From Plantibacter sp. ME-Dv--P-122b (lineage in GTDB: Bacteria; Actinomycetota; Actinomycetes; Actinomycetales; Microbacteriaceae): a stretch of DNA of 64,000 bases. Shown here in pieces: positions 16,168-24,889 of this stretch; within the stretch, counting starts at the first letter, position 1, and each line of letters starts with the position of its first letter. The stretch lies in assembly GCF_030209375.1 (NCBI RefSeq), contig NZ_JARVSC010000009.1, positions 186,001 through 250,000 on the forward strand. Direction: 5' to 3'. The position numbers and the translations under genes are program-made. Below the pieces are notes generated by a model. The model was not told the DNA's origin. It did no database searches and was given only the letters and a program-made list of their open reading frames with translations.

Positions 16168-16197
16168 TTGACAAACTTTGTACAAACCATTCAGAAT
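16168..16197 (+). promoter_or_regulatory. Promoter and LacI-type operator of the sugar-acid operon
   Basis: TTGACA (16168-16173) is followed at 18 nt by CAGAAT (16192-16197). Between them lies the perfect palindrome TTTGTACAAA (16177-16186), placed where a repressor would block polymerase. It lies in the gap between the LacI gene and the first catabolic gene. Confidence 0.55.
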
Positions 16198-16260
16198 CGC
16201 TTTCATGATGATCGACGCGGATCTCCTCCAGCCGACGACGCAGTGCCTCGAGGCTCGGCG

Positions 16261-17778
16261 ATGACGGCCCTGCCGCCGCGACTGGGCGCTGGTTCCGGCC
16301 CACGTCCGAAGCACTCGACACCGTCGGCCGCCGGTGTCCTGCACCTCGGCCTCGGTAACTTCCACCGAGCGCACCAGGCCGTCTACACGGCGGCTGCGCT
16401 CAGCGCGGGAAGCGATGAATGGGGCATCGTCGGTGTCGCATCCCGGTCCCGGGCGGTCGTCGACGCCATGCAGGCGCAGGATCTCCGCTACACGGTCGCC
16501 GAGATCTCACCCACCGGGGCCACGTTCTCCGTGCCCGCCGTGCACACCGACGCGTTCGTCGCGGCGGAGGAACCGGAGCGCGTGGTCGGCACCCTCGCGG
16601 ACGACCGCATCCAGGTCGTCACGCTGACTGTGACGGAGCACGGCTACAGCGCCTCGCCGTCGACCGGCCTCCTCGACCTGAACGACGCGCTGATCGCAGC
16701 CGATCTCCGCGGCGGCGCGCCGCAGACGACCATCGGCCAACTCGCTCGCGGTCTGCAGCGGCGGGCTTCGGGTGGTGGAGCGCCGATCACGATCCTGAGC
16801 TGCGACAACCTGAGCGAGAACGGCGCTCGCACGGAGGCGCTCGTCCGGGCGTTCCTCTCCGAACTGCGCGGCACCGAGGGGGCGGAAGCGCTCGCCTACC
16901 TCGACAGCGCGGTCGCCTTCCCGTCCAGCATGGTCGACCGCATCGTCCCGGCGACGACCCCGCAGCTGCGCGAGCTCGTGACCGCCCGCCTCGGCGTCCG
17001 GGACGACGCACCCGTCTCCGCCGAGCCGTTCACGATGTGGGCGATCGAGGACCGCTTCGCGGCCGCCCGCCCAGCGTGGGAGGCCGGAGGCGCCGTGTTC
17101 ACCGACGAGGTGGGGGCGTACGAGCAGATGAAGGTGCGGCTCCTCAACGGGACGCACTCGCTCATCGCCTACCTCGGCGCGCTTCGCGGGGTGGCCACGA
17201 TCTCGGCGTCGATCGCCGACACCGTCGTCGAATCCGCCGCGCTGGCGATCCTCCGCGATGAGTACGAACCGTCGGTGCGGTTCCCGTCCGGCGTCGACGT
17301 CCGCACGTATGAGGGGCAGCTCTTCGAACGCTGGGCGAACCACTCGCTCGGGCACCGCACGGCGCAGGTGGGCACCGACGGGTCGGTGAAGCTCCGCCAG
17401 CGCATCCCGGAACCCGCCCTCCGCCTGCTCGAGGCCGGATCCGTCCCGCACCTCATCGCCCTCACGGTCGCGGCCTACCTGTCCTGCATCGCTCCGATGC
17501 CCGGGTTCGATCCCGGTCCGCACGCGCGTGCCATGGTCGATCCGGCCCGCGAGGAGCTCGCCCGGCTGGCGGACACGTCGACGGACGGCCGGCACCTCGC
17601 GCATCGGGTGATCGCGGAGCTGCACCTCTTCGGGCAGGACCTCGCCGGGCAGCCGACCTTCATCTCGAGGGTCGGCGAACTGATCGACACCATCCACCGA
17701 CACGGCGTCGACGCGGCCATCCGCGACAGCCTCGCCGCGACACAGGCGACCGCGACCACGACAGGAGCCCACCGATGA
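16261..17778 (+). CDS. Mannitol dehydrogenase-family oxidoreductase (fructuronate/mannonate reductase type)
   Basis: A 505-aa NAD-dependent polyol/aldonate dehydrogenase of the UxuB/MtlK long-chain family. Seen: GLGNFHRAHQ (30-39) at the nucleotide-binding start, CDNLSENG (181-188), SMVDRIVP (223-230) and the active-site segment KVRLLNGTHS (291-300; Lys291, Asn296, His299). With a ManD-type dehydratase in the operon, the most likely reaction is D-fructuronate to D-mannonate. ATG 16261 chosen; an in-phase TTG at 16168 is part of the promoter -35. It overlaps the next gene by 4 nt. Mannitol or other polyols remain possible substrates. Confidence 0.88.
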   Translation: MTALPPRLGAGSGPRPKHSTPSAAGVLHLGLGNFHRAHQAVYTAAALSAGSDEWGIVGVASRSRAVVDAMQAQDLRYTVAEISPTGATFSVPAVHTDAFVAAEEPERVVGTLADDRIQVVTLTVTEHGYSASPSTGLLDLNDALIAADLRGGAPQTTIGQLARGLQRRASGGGAPITILSCDNLSENGARTEALVRAFLSELRGTEGAEALAYLDSAVAFPSSMVDRIVPATTPQLRELVTARLGVRDDAPVSAEPFTMWAIEDRFAAARPAWEAGGAVFTDEVGAYEQMKVRLLNGTHSLIAYLGALRGVATISASIADTVVESAALAILRDEYEPSVRFPSGVDVRTYEGQLFERWANHSLGHRTAQVGTDGSVKLRQRIPEPALRLLEAGSVPHLIALTVAAYLSCIAPMPGFDPGPHARAMVDPAREELARLADTSTDGRHLAHRVIAELHLFGQDLAGQPTFISRVGELIDTIHRHGVDAAIRDSLAATQATATTTGAHR

Positions 17779-18779
17779 AGACGCTCGCGATCCACGGCGC
17801 GGAGGACATCCGCTGGGAGGACGCCGTCACCCCGGAACCGCGCGACGGCGAGGTCCGCCTGCGGGTGCGGTACGTGGGCATCTGCGGCTCCGACCTGCAC
17901 TACTACTTCAACGGAGCGAACGGCGAGTACGTCATCCGTGAACCGCTCACCCCCGGCCACGAGCTCTCGGCCGTCGTCGACGTGGACCCCTCCGGGCGGC
18001 TCGCCCCCGGCACCCGGGTCACCGTGCACCCGGCGCGCTACGGCCCGAGCCTGCCGGGCCTCGAGGACCGCCCACACCTGCGACCCGGGGGCGACTACCT
18101 CGGGAGCGCCGCAGCGGACCCGCACCGGCAGGGCGGTGCCTCGGAGTACCTGATCGTCGAGCACTCGATGGTGCGCGTCCTGCCCGACGGACTCCCGCTC
18201 GAGCGGGCGGCGCTCGCCGAACCCCTCGCGGTCGCCATGCACGCGGTCGGACTGGCCGGCGACGTGCGTGGCGCGCGGGTCCTCGTCATCGGAGCAGGCC
18301 CCATCGGTCTGCTCGTGATCGCCGCCGCCGGACGGGCCGGCGCCGCGACCATCGCGGCGAGCGACATGCGCGAACAGGCCCTCGAACGTGCCGCGACCGT
18401 CGGAGCCGGCGAGCTCCTGCTCGTGGGACGTGACGCCGTCGCCGACGAGGCCTACGACGTCGTCTTCGAGTGCTCCGGTGCTCCGGTCGCGCTGACCCAG
18501 GCGGTCCGGGCCGCCAGACGAGGCGGGTCGATCGTCCAGGTCGGCATGCTCCCCGACGCCGCGAGCCCGATCAACCTCGCCCCCATGCTCGCCAAGGAGC
18601 TCACCATCCGCGGGGCGTTCCGCTTCTCCACCGAGATCGACGACGCCATCGCGTTCCTCGCCGAGGGCGATCTCCTCGACGCCGTCGTGACCCAAGTCAT
18701 CCCAGCCGAGGAAGCGGTCGACGCCTTCGCCGTCGCTCGGGACTCGTCCCGCTCGGCCAAGGTGCTCCTCGCCTTCTGA
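17775..18779 (+). CDS. Zinc-type alcohol dehydrogenase, L-idonate/L-gulonate 5-dehydrogenase-like
   Basis: A 334-aa medium-chain dehydrogenase. Catalytic zinc ligands fit Cys37 (GICGSDLHYYFNGANG, very like IdnD), His62-Glu63 and Glu149. The Rossmann motif GAGPIG is at 173-178. The loop around residues 85-110, where IdnD-type enzymes carry four cysteines for the structural zinc, has none here, which is unusual. In this operon it probably oxidises L-gulonate to D-fructuronate or L-idonate to 5-ketogluconate. ATG overlaps the preceding stop by 4 nt. Confidence 0.87.
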   Translation: MKTLAIHGAEDIRWEDAVTPEPRDGEVRLRVRYVGICGSDLHYYFNGANGEYVIREPLTPGHELSAVVDVDPSGRLAPGTRVTVHPARYGPSLPGLEDRPHLRPGGDYLGSAAADPHRQGGASEYLIVEHSMVRVLPDGLPLERAALAEPLAVAMHAVGLAGDVRGARVLVIGAGPIGLLVIAAAGRAGAATIAASDMREQALERAATVGAGELLLVGRDAVADEAYDVVFECSGAPVALTQAVRAARRGGSIVQVGMLPDAASPINLAPMLAKELTIRGAFRFSTEIDDAIAFLAEGDLLDAVVTQVIPAEEAVDAFAVARDSSRSAKVLLAF

Positions 18780-18859
18780 GCCGTCCACCGAACACCGCTC
18801 CACTCTGCTCCACCCCACCCCCACTCCCGCTTCATCCCGCAGGTCCGAAGGAGTACCTC

Positions 18860-20251
18860 ATGTCTGAACCCAAGTCGTCCGTCGCCACCGGCGACCCGAC
18901 CGCGAACCGATCCGTCCGCGACCTCGTCAGAGCCGCCATCTCCGGTTGGCTCGGCACCGCGCTCGAGTTCATGGACTACCAGCTCTACTCGCTGGCAGCT
19001 GCGCTCGTGTTCGCCGACCTCTTCTTCTCCAACGAGGACCCGGCCATGGCCGTCGTCGCCGCGATGGCGACCTACGGCGTCGGGTACGTCGCCCGTCCGG
19101 TCGGTGCGTTCTTCTTCGCCCGGCTCGGCGACAAGACCGGTCGGACCAAAGTCCTCTTCTACACGATCCTGCTCATGGGTCTGTCGACGACGCTCATCGG
19201 CTTCCTGCCGACCTACTCGCAGGTCGGCCTCCTCGCGCCGATCCTGCTGGTCCTCCTGAGGATCGCGCAGGGCTTCGGAGCCGGTGCCGAGATCTCGGGT
19301 GCCGGCGTCATGCTCGCCGAGTACGCTCCGGCCAAGCGGCGCGGCATCATCGCGTCGCTCGTCGCGCTCGGGACCAACTGCGGAACCCTGCTCGCCTCCG
19401 CGCTGTGGGCCGGTCTGCTCCTGGCGTTCAGCGAGGACGAGGTCATCGCCTGGGCCTGGCGCATCCCCTTCATCGGCAGCGTCGTGATCATGCTCTTCGC
19501 CGTGTGGGTCCGCTTCAACCTCAAGGAGAGCCCGGTCTTCGAGGAGCGCGACGACGTCGTCGACGGCAAGGCGCTCACCAAGCAGGAGACCATCGCCCTC
19601 GCGACCGAGACCGGCAACCTCCGCACGCTCGAGGCCATGAACCGCAAGCCGATCAAGGCGTTCAGCATCGCGCTCCTGCTGCGGTTCGGCCAGGCCGGCA
19701 ACTCGGGACTCGTCCAGACGTACCTCATCAGCTACATCACCGTCGTCCTCCTGCTGGACCGCTCGATCGGGGTGAACGCCGTCATCGTCTCCTCGCTCGT
19801 CGCCTTCATCACGGTGCCGCTCTCCGGCTGGCTCGGCGACCGGTACGGGCGGAAGCGCATGTACGTGGTGTGGGCGATCATCGCGCTCATCGTCATCGTC
19901 CCGACCATGCTCATGATCCATAGCAAGGAGACCGTCCTGGTGTTCGTCGGCTACGTCGTCCTGCACAACCTGGCCGTGATGAGCTTCGCGTCGCTCGAGA
20001 ACCTGACCCTGCCGGAACTCTTCGGCGCGCGGAACCGCTACACCTACACGGCGATGGCCCGGGAGATCGCCGCGATCGTCGCGACCGGTGCGGGCCCCGT
20101 CATCGCCGCCGCCTGGGTGTCCGCCGCCACCGGTTCGTTCATCCCGATCATCATCATGCTCGGCGTCTTCACCCTCTGCGCCCTGGTCGCGTCCATCTGG
20201 ATGCCCGAGGTCGCCGGTCGGGACCTCACGGACCCGCGCGACGCCATCTGA
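18860..20251 (+). CDS. MFS transporter (metabolite:H+ symporter type)
   Basis: A 463-aa carrier with about twelve helices. The MHS-type signatures are visible: an N-terminal GTALEFMDYQLY, GARLGDKTGRTK-like loop 2-3 (FFARLGDKTGRTK), and the repeat GWLGDRYGRKRMY in the second half. It probably imports the sugar acid degraded by the operon. ATG chosen because GAAGGAG lies 6 nt upstream (18847-18853). The 80-nt gap after the dehydrogenase has no terminator-like hairpin, so it is likely co-transcribed. Confidence 0.9.
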   Translation: MSEPKSSVATGDPTANRSVRDLVRAAISGWLGTALEFMDYQLYSLAAALVFADLFFSNEDPAMAVVAAMATYGVGYVARPVGAFFFARLGDKTGRTKVLFYTILLMGLSTTLIGFLPTYSQVGLLAPILLVLLRIAQGFGAGAEISGAGVMLAEYAPAKRRGIIASLVALGTNCGTLLASALWAGLLLAFSEDEVIAWAWRIPFIGSVVIMLFAVWVRFNLKESPVFEERDDVVDGKALTKQETIALATETGNLRTLEAMNRKPIKAFSIALLLRFGQAGNSGLVQTYLISYITVVLLLDRSIGVNAVIVSSLVAFITVPLSGWLGDRYGRKRMYVVWAIIALIVIVPTMLMIHSKETVLVFVGYVVLHNLAVMSFASLENLTLPELFGARNRYTYTAMAREIAAIVATGAGPVIAAAWVSAATGSFIPIIIMLGVFTLCALVASIWMPEVAGRDLTDPRDAI

Positions 20252-20281
20252 CCGGCACCCGACCTCTCGAAAGGAACCCCC

Positions 20282-21523
20282 ATGAGCATCGAACGCGCGG
20301 ACGTCATCGTCACGAGCCCCGGCCGGAACTTCGTCACCCTGAAGATCACCACCAGCGACGGTGTCGTGGGCTGGGGCGACGCGACCCTCAACGGGCGCGA
20401 GCTCGCCGTCGCGTCGTACCTCGGCGACCACGTCGCGTCGATGCTGATCGGCCGCGACGAGGACCGCATCGAGGACACCTGGCAGTGCCTGTACCGCGGA
20501 CCGTACTGGCGGCGCGGCCCGGTCACGATGGCGGCCATCGCCGCGGTGGACATGGCGCTCTGGGACATCAAGGCGAAGAAGGCCGGGGTGCCGCTGTATC
20601 AGCTGCTCGGCGGGGCGAGCCGGTCGGGGATCCGGGCGTACGCCCACGCCTCGGGGACGGACTACCAGGCGCTCGCCAACGCGATCACCGGGTACCAGGA
20701 GCTCGGGTTCACCGCGGTCCGCGTCCAGACCGGTGTGCCGGGCCTCGGGCAGGTCTACGGGGTGTCCGCCTCAGGGCCCGGTGTCCGCTACGACTACGAG
20801 CCGGCCAAGCGAGCGTCCGACGGCTCGGCCGCCACGGCACCGACCGAGGAGTCCTGGGACACCGCGGGCTACCTCGCGCACATGCCGGGCGTCTTCGAGC
20901 AGATCCGCCAGGACTTCGGGACGGGTCTCCGGATCCTGCACGACGGACACCACCGCATGTCGCCGATCGAGGCCGCGCGGTTCGCGAAGGACATCGAGCC
21001 GTACAAGCTCTTCTGGCTGGAGGACTGCACACCGGGGGAGGACCAGACCGCCCTGCGACTCGTCCGCCAGCACTCGACCACGCCGTTGGCGATCGGCGAG
21101 GTCTTCAACTCGGTGTACGACTACCAGACCCTCATCACCGAGCGCCTCATCGACTACGTCCGCTCGGCGGTGACGCATACCGGTGGCATCACGGCGATGA
21201 AGAAACTGCTCGACTTCGCGGCGATCTACGGCATCCGTTCCGGCATCCACGGCCCCACCGACATCTCGCCCATCGGGATGGCCGCAGCGCTGCACCTCGA
21301 CCTCGCGATCCACAACTTCGGGATCCAGGAGTACATGCCGCACAACGAGCAGACCCTCGAGGTGTTCCAGACCTCCTTCACCTTCGACGACGGCTTCCTG
21401 CACCCCGGCGAGCAGCCCGGCCTCGGCGTCGAACTCGATGAGGACGCGGCAGCGGCGTTCGAGTACACGAAGGCGTACCTGCCGGTGAACCGGCTGACGG
21501 ACGGCACCGTCCACGACTGGTGA
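20282..21523 (+). CDS. manD: D-mannonate dehydratase family enzyme (ManD/RspA subgroup, enolase superfamily)
   Basis: A 413-aa mandelate-racemase/enolase-superfamily dehydratase turning D-mannonate into 2-keto-3-deoxygluconate. Mg ligands are Asp221, Glu247 and Glu273; the ManD catalytic pair Arg147 and Tyr159 and His223 are present, which separates ManD from other subgroups. The segment IHGPTDIS (322-329) carries Pro where, as I recall, high-efficiency ManDs have Ala; Pro types have low activity and sit in L-gulonate/L-idonate operons. RBS-like GAAAGG precedes the ATG. Last gene of the LacI-linked operon. No KDG kinase or aldolase follows, so downstream steps are encoded elsewhere. Confidence 0.9.
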   Translation: MSIERADVIVTSPGRNFVTLKITTSDGVVGWGDATLNGRELAVASYLGDHVASMLIGRDEDRIEDTWQCLYRGPYWRRGPVTMAAIAAVDMALWDIKAKKAGVPLYQLLGGASRSGIRAYAHASGTDYQALANAITGYQELGFTAVRVQTGVPGLGQVYGVSASGPGVRYDYEPAKRASDGSAATAPTEESWDTAGYLAHMPGVFEQIRQDFGTGLRILHDGHHRMSPIEAARFAKDIEPYKLFWLEDCTPGEDQTALRLVRQHSTTPLAIGEVFNSVYDYQTLITERLIDYVRSAVTHTGGITAMKKLLDFAAIYGIRSGIHGPTDISPIGMAAALHLDLAIHNFGIQEYMPHNEQTLEVFQTSFTFDDGFLHPGEQPGLGVELDEDAAAAFEYTKAYLPVNRLTDGTVHDW

Positions 21524-21540
21524 GCGGCGGCGCCATACGC

Positions 21541-21564
21541 CGGCGGCAGCCCTCGGTGCCGCCG
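21541..21564 (+). terminator. Hairpin after the sugar-acid operon
   Basis: An 8-bp GC-rich stem (CGGCGGCA with TGCCGCCG) and 8-nt loop, starting 17 nt after the manD stop. No U-tract. Confidence 0.45.
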
Positions 21565-21582
21565 ACGATAGGGTGAGGACCC

Positions 21583-22488
21583 GTGACGACCGCCCTTCCC
21601 CCTGAGCATCGCGAGACGACGCCCCGCGGGGTCCTCGTCTCCGTCGTCGCCTCGTTCCTGTTCGCGGCGCTGTTCTTCCTGCCACCGCTGCTGGAGCCGT
21701 TCGGGGCGAACGAGATCTTCGCCTGGCGCGTCATCGCGACGGTGCCGGTGCTGGCGACGCTCATCGCGGTGTTCGGGTGGTGGCGAGACGTCCGCGACAT
21801 CGCGGTCCGTCTCGCACGTCGTCCGCTCCTCGTCCTCGTGGTCGTCGCCGACGGGCTCCTGCTGTCCCTCCAGCTGTGGCTCTTCGGTTGGGCACCGCAG
21901 ACGGGGCACGGGCTCGAACTCGCGCTCGGCTACCTCCTGATGCCGCTGGCGATGGTCGTGGTCGGCGTCGTCCTGCATCGGGAGCGACTCGCACCGCTCC
22001 GGATCGCCGCGGTCGCCGCAGCCGCCGTCGGTGTCACCGCCGCGATCGTCGTGGCCGGTGGGCTGTCCTGGGCGACCATCGCGGTCGCGGTCGGATACCC
22101 GGTCTACTTCGCGATCCGGCGCCGGGCCGAGCTCGACTCCATCGGTGCGTTCTGCTTCGAGTTGGCGGTCCTCGTCCCCGTCGCGATCGTGCTGGCGCTG
22201 CAACCGTCCTCACTCGCCGTCCTGGGCGCGCACCCGCAGCTGGGCTGGGGGATCGTGCTCCTCGGGGTGATCGGCGGCGTCGCCCTCGTGCTGTACCTCG
22301 TCGCGAGTCGTCTGCTGTCGTTCGGCGTCTTCGGGCTGCTCAGCTACCTGGAACCGGTGCTGCTGGTCCTCGTTGCGGTCCTCCTCCTCGGCGAATCGCT
22401 GACGCTCGCCGACGGGTTCGTCTACGGCCCGATCGTGGTCGCCCTCGTGCTGCTGGGGCTCGAGACGGTGCGTCGCCCGTCGCGCTGA
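21583..22488 (+). CDS. EamA/RarD-family membrane transporter
   Basis: A 301-aa protein with about ten hydrophobic helices in two EamA-like halves, close in plan to RarD proteins (FGANEIFAWRVI, SLQLWLFGWAP, LGYLLMPLAMVVVG are typical). Probably a drug/metabolite exporter; substrate unknown. GTG start with a TAGGGT hexamer 8 nt upstream (21569-21574), so it may be leaderless. It stands alone after a hairpin. Confidence 0.85.
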   Translation: MTTALPPEHRETTPRGVLVSVVASFLFAALFFLPPLLEPFGANEIFAWRVIATVPVLATLIAVFGWWRDVRDIAVRLARRPLLVLVVVADGLLLSLQLWLFGWAPQTGHGLELALGYLLMPLAMVVVGVVLHRERLAPLRIAAVAAAAVGVTAAIVVAGGLSWATIAVAVGYPVYFAIRRRAELDSIGAFCFELAVLVPVAIVLALQPSSLAVLGAHPQLGWGIVLLGVIGGVALVLYLVASRLLSFGVFGLLSYLEPVLLVLVAVLLLGESLTLADGFVYGPIVVALVLLGLETVRRPSR

Positions 22489-22562
22489 TCGTTCGCCTGC
22501 AGCCCGGCGCGTCGCCGCGAACCTGTGAAGTCAAGCCTCGGGACGTGTTCCGCGAGCGCGCC

Positions 22563-22568
22563 TAGCCT
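22563..22568 (+). promoter_or_regulatory. -10 hexamer of a leaderless gene
   Basis: TAGCCT is followed by 6 nt and then the ATG at 22575. Confidence 0.45.
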
Positions 22569-22574
22569 GATGGC

Positions 22575-22856
22575 ATGGTTACGAAGCATGCTCCTGCACT
22601 GTCGCTCGAGTCGCCGTTTCCTCCAGCGCGAGACTCGTCCGAACGGCACCACGTCGTCCCGATCGGTGCCCGGCAATGGCGGATCTCGAACGACGCCGAT
22701 CCCTCCTCACCCGAATGCTGTCTCGCGTACGTCGAGGCGCAGGGAACCGGCTACGACGTCCTCATCGTCGCGCCCAGTCCGCCCGAATGGCTGCACGTGG
22801 ACACCTTCGACGAGGCCAAGCGCGCCGCGATCCGACGGCCCTCGCCGCAGCTCTGA
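22575..22856 (+). CDS. Small hypothetical protein
   Basis: A 93-aa protein without a recognised domain. It has a Pro-rich N-terminus, a central part QWRISNDADPSSPECCLAYVEAQG with two adjacent cysteines, and an ending YDVLIVAPSPPEWLHVDTFDEAKRAAIRR that looks like a small alpha/beta fold. The reading frame is chosen over two overlapping ones because of the well-placed TAGCCT hexamer 6 nt before the ATG. No signal peptide or membrane segment. Function unknown. Confidence 0.55.
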   Translation: MVTKHAPALSLESPFPPARDSSERHHVVPIGARQWRISNDADPSSPECCLAYVEAQGTGYDVLIVAPSPPEWLHVDTFDEAKRAAIRRPSPQL

Positions 22857-22875
22857 GTCGCTCCACCGGCATTCG

Positions 22876-22925
22876 TTCGCCCATGTTTGGGCGACGGAGT
22901 GCTGGTTCGCCCAAGGATGGGCGAA
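22876..22925. repeat. Palindrome doublet, first copy
   Basis: Two copies of a TTCGCCCA-nnnn-TGGGCGAA palindrome (22876-22894 and 22906-22925) start 30 nt apart. The spacer (CGGAGTGCTGG) resembles that of the doublet at 23634-23683 (GGTGTGCTCG). REP/BIME-like element; together the two doublets flank the gene at 23159. Confidence 0.75.
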
Positions 22926-23158
22926 TGAATGGGATCAGAGTGGAACCTCAACGAGGCGAGCGAGTCGGAGCTCGAGTTGATCGCCGCATGGACAGCGCCG
23001 ATCCGGCACTGCACGCGCACGGGGTGATCGCCCAGGACTGCTCGTCCGATCGTCGCGCAGGTGGCGCTCACCGCACCGCTGATGGCGATCCCCGCACCGC
23101 TGCGCGTGCCCGGCCTCGATCCCGAACCCTGAATGGGGAGTGGTGCCCATGCCCGGGT
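22926..23158. other. Gap with possible decayed coding sequence
   Basis: No intact gene is supported. One plus-strand frame reads WNLNEASESELELIAAWTAPI near 22940-23000, which has protein-like character, then meets a stop at about 23029 and continues without a start. It may be a gene remnant between the two palindrome doublets; nothing in it can be named. Confidence 0.3.
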
Positions 23159-23599
23159 TCAGTCCGCGAGGAGATCGGGCGGAGTGACGACCAAGCAGAG
23201 GACGCCCCAGAACATCGCGCCGAACACCGAGAGGACGACCGGCAGCGCGACCAGGTCGGCTCCCGTGCCGGCCAACCGGGTGAACTCCACCGACCACAGC
23301 AAGACGACGAGACCCAGCACGGCTGCTCCTCCAGCGAGTGCTCGCTGCACCCGACGGTTCGCCTGCCACGACTCGCGGAGCCCGGCGAGGCCGAGGATCG
23401 CGGCGACCACGGACAGCGCGAGCGGGACTGCGACCATGAGCCAGGTCGGCGCGGTGCCGTCGACCACTCCGTTCCGGTCGACGTGGACGTCGAGCGTCGG
23501 GGGTGCGGTCGGGAGAACGGTCCAAGCAGTGACGACCCCAGCTGCCAGCGGGAGGCACATCAGCCCGGCCGAGACGACCTCGCGGACGGTCCTGCTCAT
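23159..23599 (-). CDS. Hypothetical membrane protein, DUF1648-like
   Basis: A 146-aa protein with four hydrophobic helices (about 8-30, 52-72, 84-104 and 117-138). Between the first two is LDVHVDRNGVVDG, which resembles the DUF1648 pattern (parallel to the N-terminal part of SdpI-like immunity proteins). ATG start. It is isolated, flanked on both sides by palindrome doublets, and could be a small mobile cargo. Function unknown. Confidence 0.6.
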   Translation of the reverse strand: MSRTVREVVSAGLMCLPLAAGVVTAWTVLPTAPPTLDVHVDRNGVVDGTAPTWLMVAVPLALSVVAAILGLAGLRESWQANRRVQRALAGGAAVLGLVVLLWSVEFTRLAGTGADLVALPVVLSVFGAMFWGVLCLVVTPPDLLAD

Positions 23600-23633
23600 C
23601 GGTTCGCCCCCCAGCGCCTCCGGCGTGTGTTCA

Positions 23634-23683
23634 TTCGCCCATATTTGGGCGAAGGTGTGCTCGTTCGCCCATATTTGGGCGAA
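23634..23683. repeat. Palindrome doublet, second copy
   Basis: Two identical perfect palindromes TTCGCCCATATTTGGGCGAA (23634-23653 and 23664-23683) start 30 nt apart, the same spacing as at 22876/22906. A partial copy (TTCGCCCCCCA) lies at 23602. Located in the gap between two minus-strand genes. Confidence 0.8.
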
Positions 23684-23701
23684 CGAAGCGCGGCTGCGCG
23701 A

Positions 23702-24241
23702 TCAGTCGATGCCGATGTCCTCGCCGACGACGGTGATCTGGGCCGGGACGGGCCACGGGTGGTCGCCGACGGGGGCGAGACGGACGAGCTCGGTGACCCG
23801 GGGCGCCGGCGCACCCGCGGAACCGATGAGCCAACCGCCCACGAGGAAGGTGGTGCCGGGGACCGACCAGACGGCGATACTGGTCACGCCGAAGTCGCCG
23901 TACGCGCTGTCGGAGAACCGCACCGTGACGAGGTCGCCGTGCGAGAGGTCGGCGAGCTGAGCGGCGACGGCACGCGGGTCGGGGTCGACGGGGTCGAGCT
24001 CGGGGATCGACTCGAGCACCTGCAAGGGCTTGGTCGGCTTGCCGTTCTGATCGAGTGCCGTGCCGGCCAGGAGGAGGCCGCCGATGATCGGCGAGCGGCG
24101 GGCCCGGCCGACGAGGTCGAACACGCCGTAGCGGGGCACGCTCAGACGCGCTTGCAGTGAAGCAGCGTCCTCGGCCGACTCGATGGCGGCCGTGAGGCCT
24201 TTGATGTCGCGGCGAGCAGGAGCGCTGAGGTCGTAGTTCAC
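23702..24241 (-). CDS. Hypothetical protein
   Basis: A 179-aa soluble protein with no recognised domain. The first half is charged (MNYDLSAPARRDIKGLTAAIESAEDAASLQARL), and the middle holds a predicted beta-rich part (LVTVRFSDSAYGDFGVTSIAVWSVPGTTFLVGGWLIG). No membrane helix or signal peptide. Codon use is like its neighbours. It lies upstream of nothing on its strand and is divergent from the GNAT gene. Function unknown. Confidence 0.6.
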   Translation of the reverse strand: MNYDLSAPARRDIKGLTAAIESAEDAASLQARLSVPRYGVFDLVGRARRSPIIGGLLLAGTALDQNGKPTKPLQVLESIPELDPVDPDPRAVAAQLADLSHGDLVTVRFSDSAYGDFGVTSIAVWSVPGTTFLVGGWLIGSAGAPAPRVTELVRLAPVGDHPWPVPAQITVVGEDIGID

Positions 24242-24346
24242 GGTTCCACTCTCCCATGCGAGGTCGGGAGACGAGCAACCTGCCCATCCCGATCACCGGG
24301 CGCCGTCGTATCGTCCGATCGCTGGACCGAGTGAGAGGGTGGAGGG

Positions 24347-24880
24347 ATGATCGCCGCGCTCGCCCTCCCCGTCACGCTCACCACGCCCCGACAGGAGCTG
24401 GTGCTGCGTCGCGCGCGTCCCGAGGACCTCGACGCGCTCATGGCGCTGTTGTCCGACGATCCGATCAGCGCCGCACGCGGAGACCGCGCCGAACAGGACG
24501 ACCTGCCGGCGTACGGGCAAGCGCTGGTGGAGGTGACGGAGGACCCGTCGAACGACCTCCTGCTCGTCGAGGACGCCGCCGGAGCCGTGATCGCGACGAT
24601 GCAGCTGACCCGCATCCCCGGCATGGCCCGTCGCGGCTCGACGCGCCTGCTCGTCGAAGCGGTGCGTGTGTCCTCGAGCCTGCGCTCCGGTGGTGTCGGA
24701 TCGGCCATGATGCGCTGGGTGACGGACGTCGCCGCCCCGGCGACCGGTTCGTCGATCGTGCAGTTGACCTCCGACGAGGCCCGGGTCGACGCCCACCGCT
24801 TCTACGAGCGACTCGGCTTCGTCGGCTCGCACCGCGGCTTCAAGTACGCCGTCGACGCCGCACCTCGGCGGGCTCGGTGA
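24347..24880 (+). CDS. GNAT-family N-acetyltransferase
   Basis: A 177-aa acetyl-CoA-dependent acetyltransferase. The fold is complete: N-terminal beta strand LVLRRARPEDLDALMALL, core strand VIATMQLT, the acetyl-CoA loop RSGGVGSA (113-120) and the C-terminal RFYERLGFVGSHRGFKY (151-167). GGAGGG directly precedes the ATG. It is followed 9 nt later by a Nudix gene, probably the same transcript. Substrate unknown. Confidence 0.9.
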   Translation: MIAALALPVTLTTPRQELVLRRARPEDLDALMALLSDDPISAARGDRAEQDDLPAYGQALVEVTEDPSNDLLLVEDAAGAVIATMQLTRIPGMARRGSTRLLVEAVRVSSSLRSGGVGSAMMRWVTDVAAPATGSSIVQLTSDEARVDAHRFYERLGFVGSHRGFKYAVDAAPRRAR

Positions 24881-24889
24881 CCGGTAGCG

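Noticed and set aside
16168-16260. Upstream TTG start for the mannitol dehydrogenase-family gene
   Set aside because: The TTG is part of the -35/operator region and the added residues are not family-like; ATG 16261 is used.
22876-23683. CRISPR array
   Set aside because: The repeated units are palindromic doublets only, separated by a gene, with no series of equal unique spacers.
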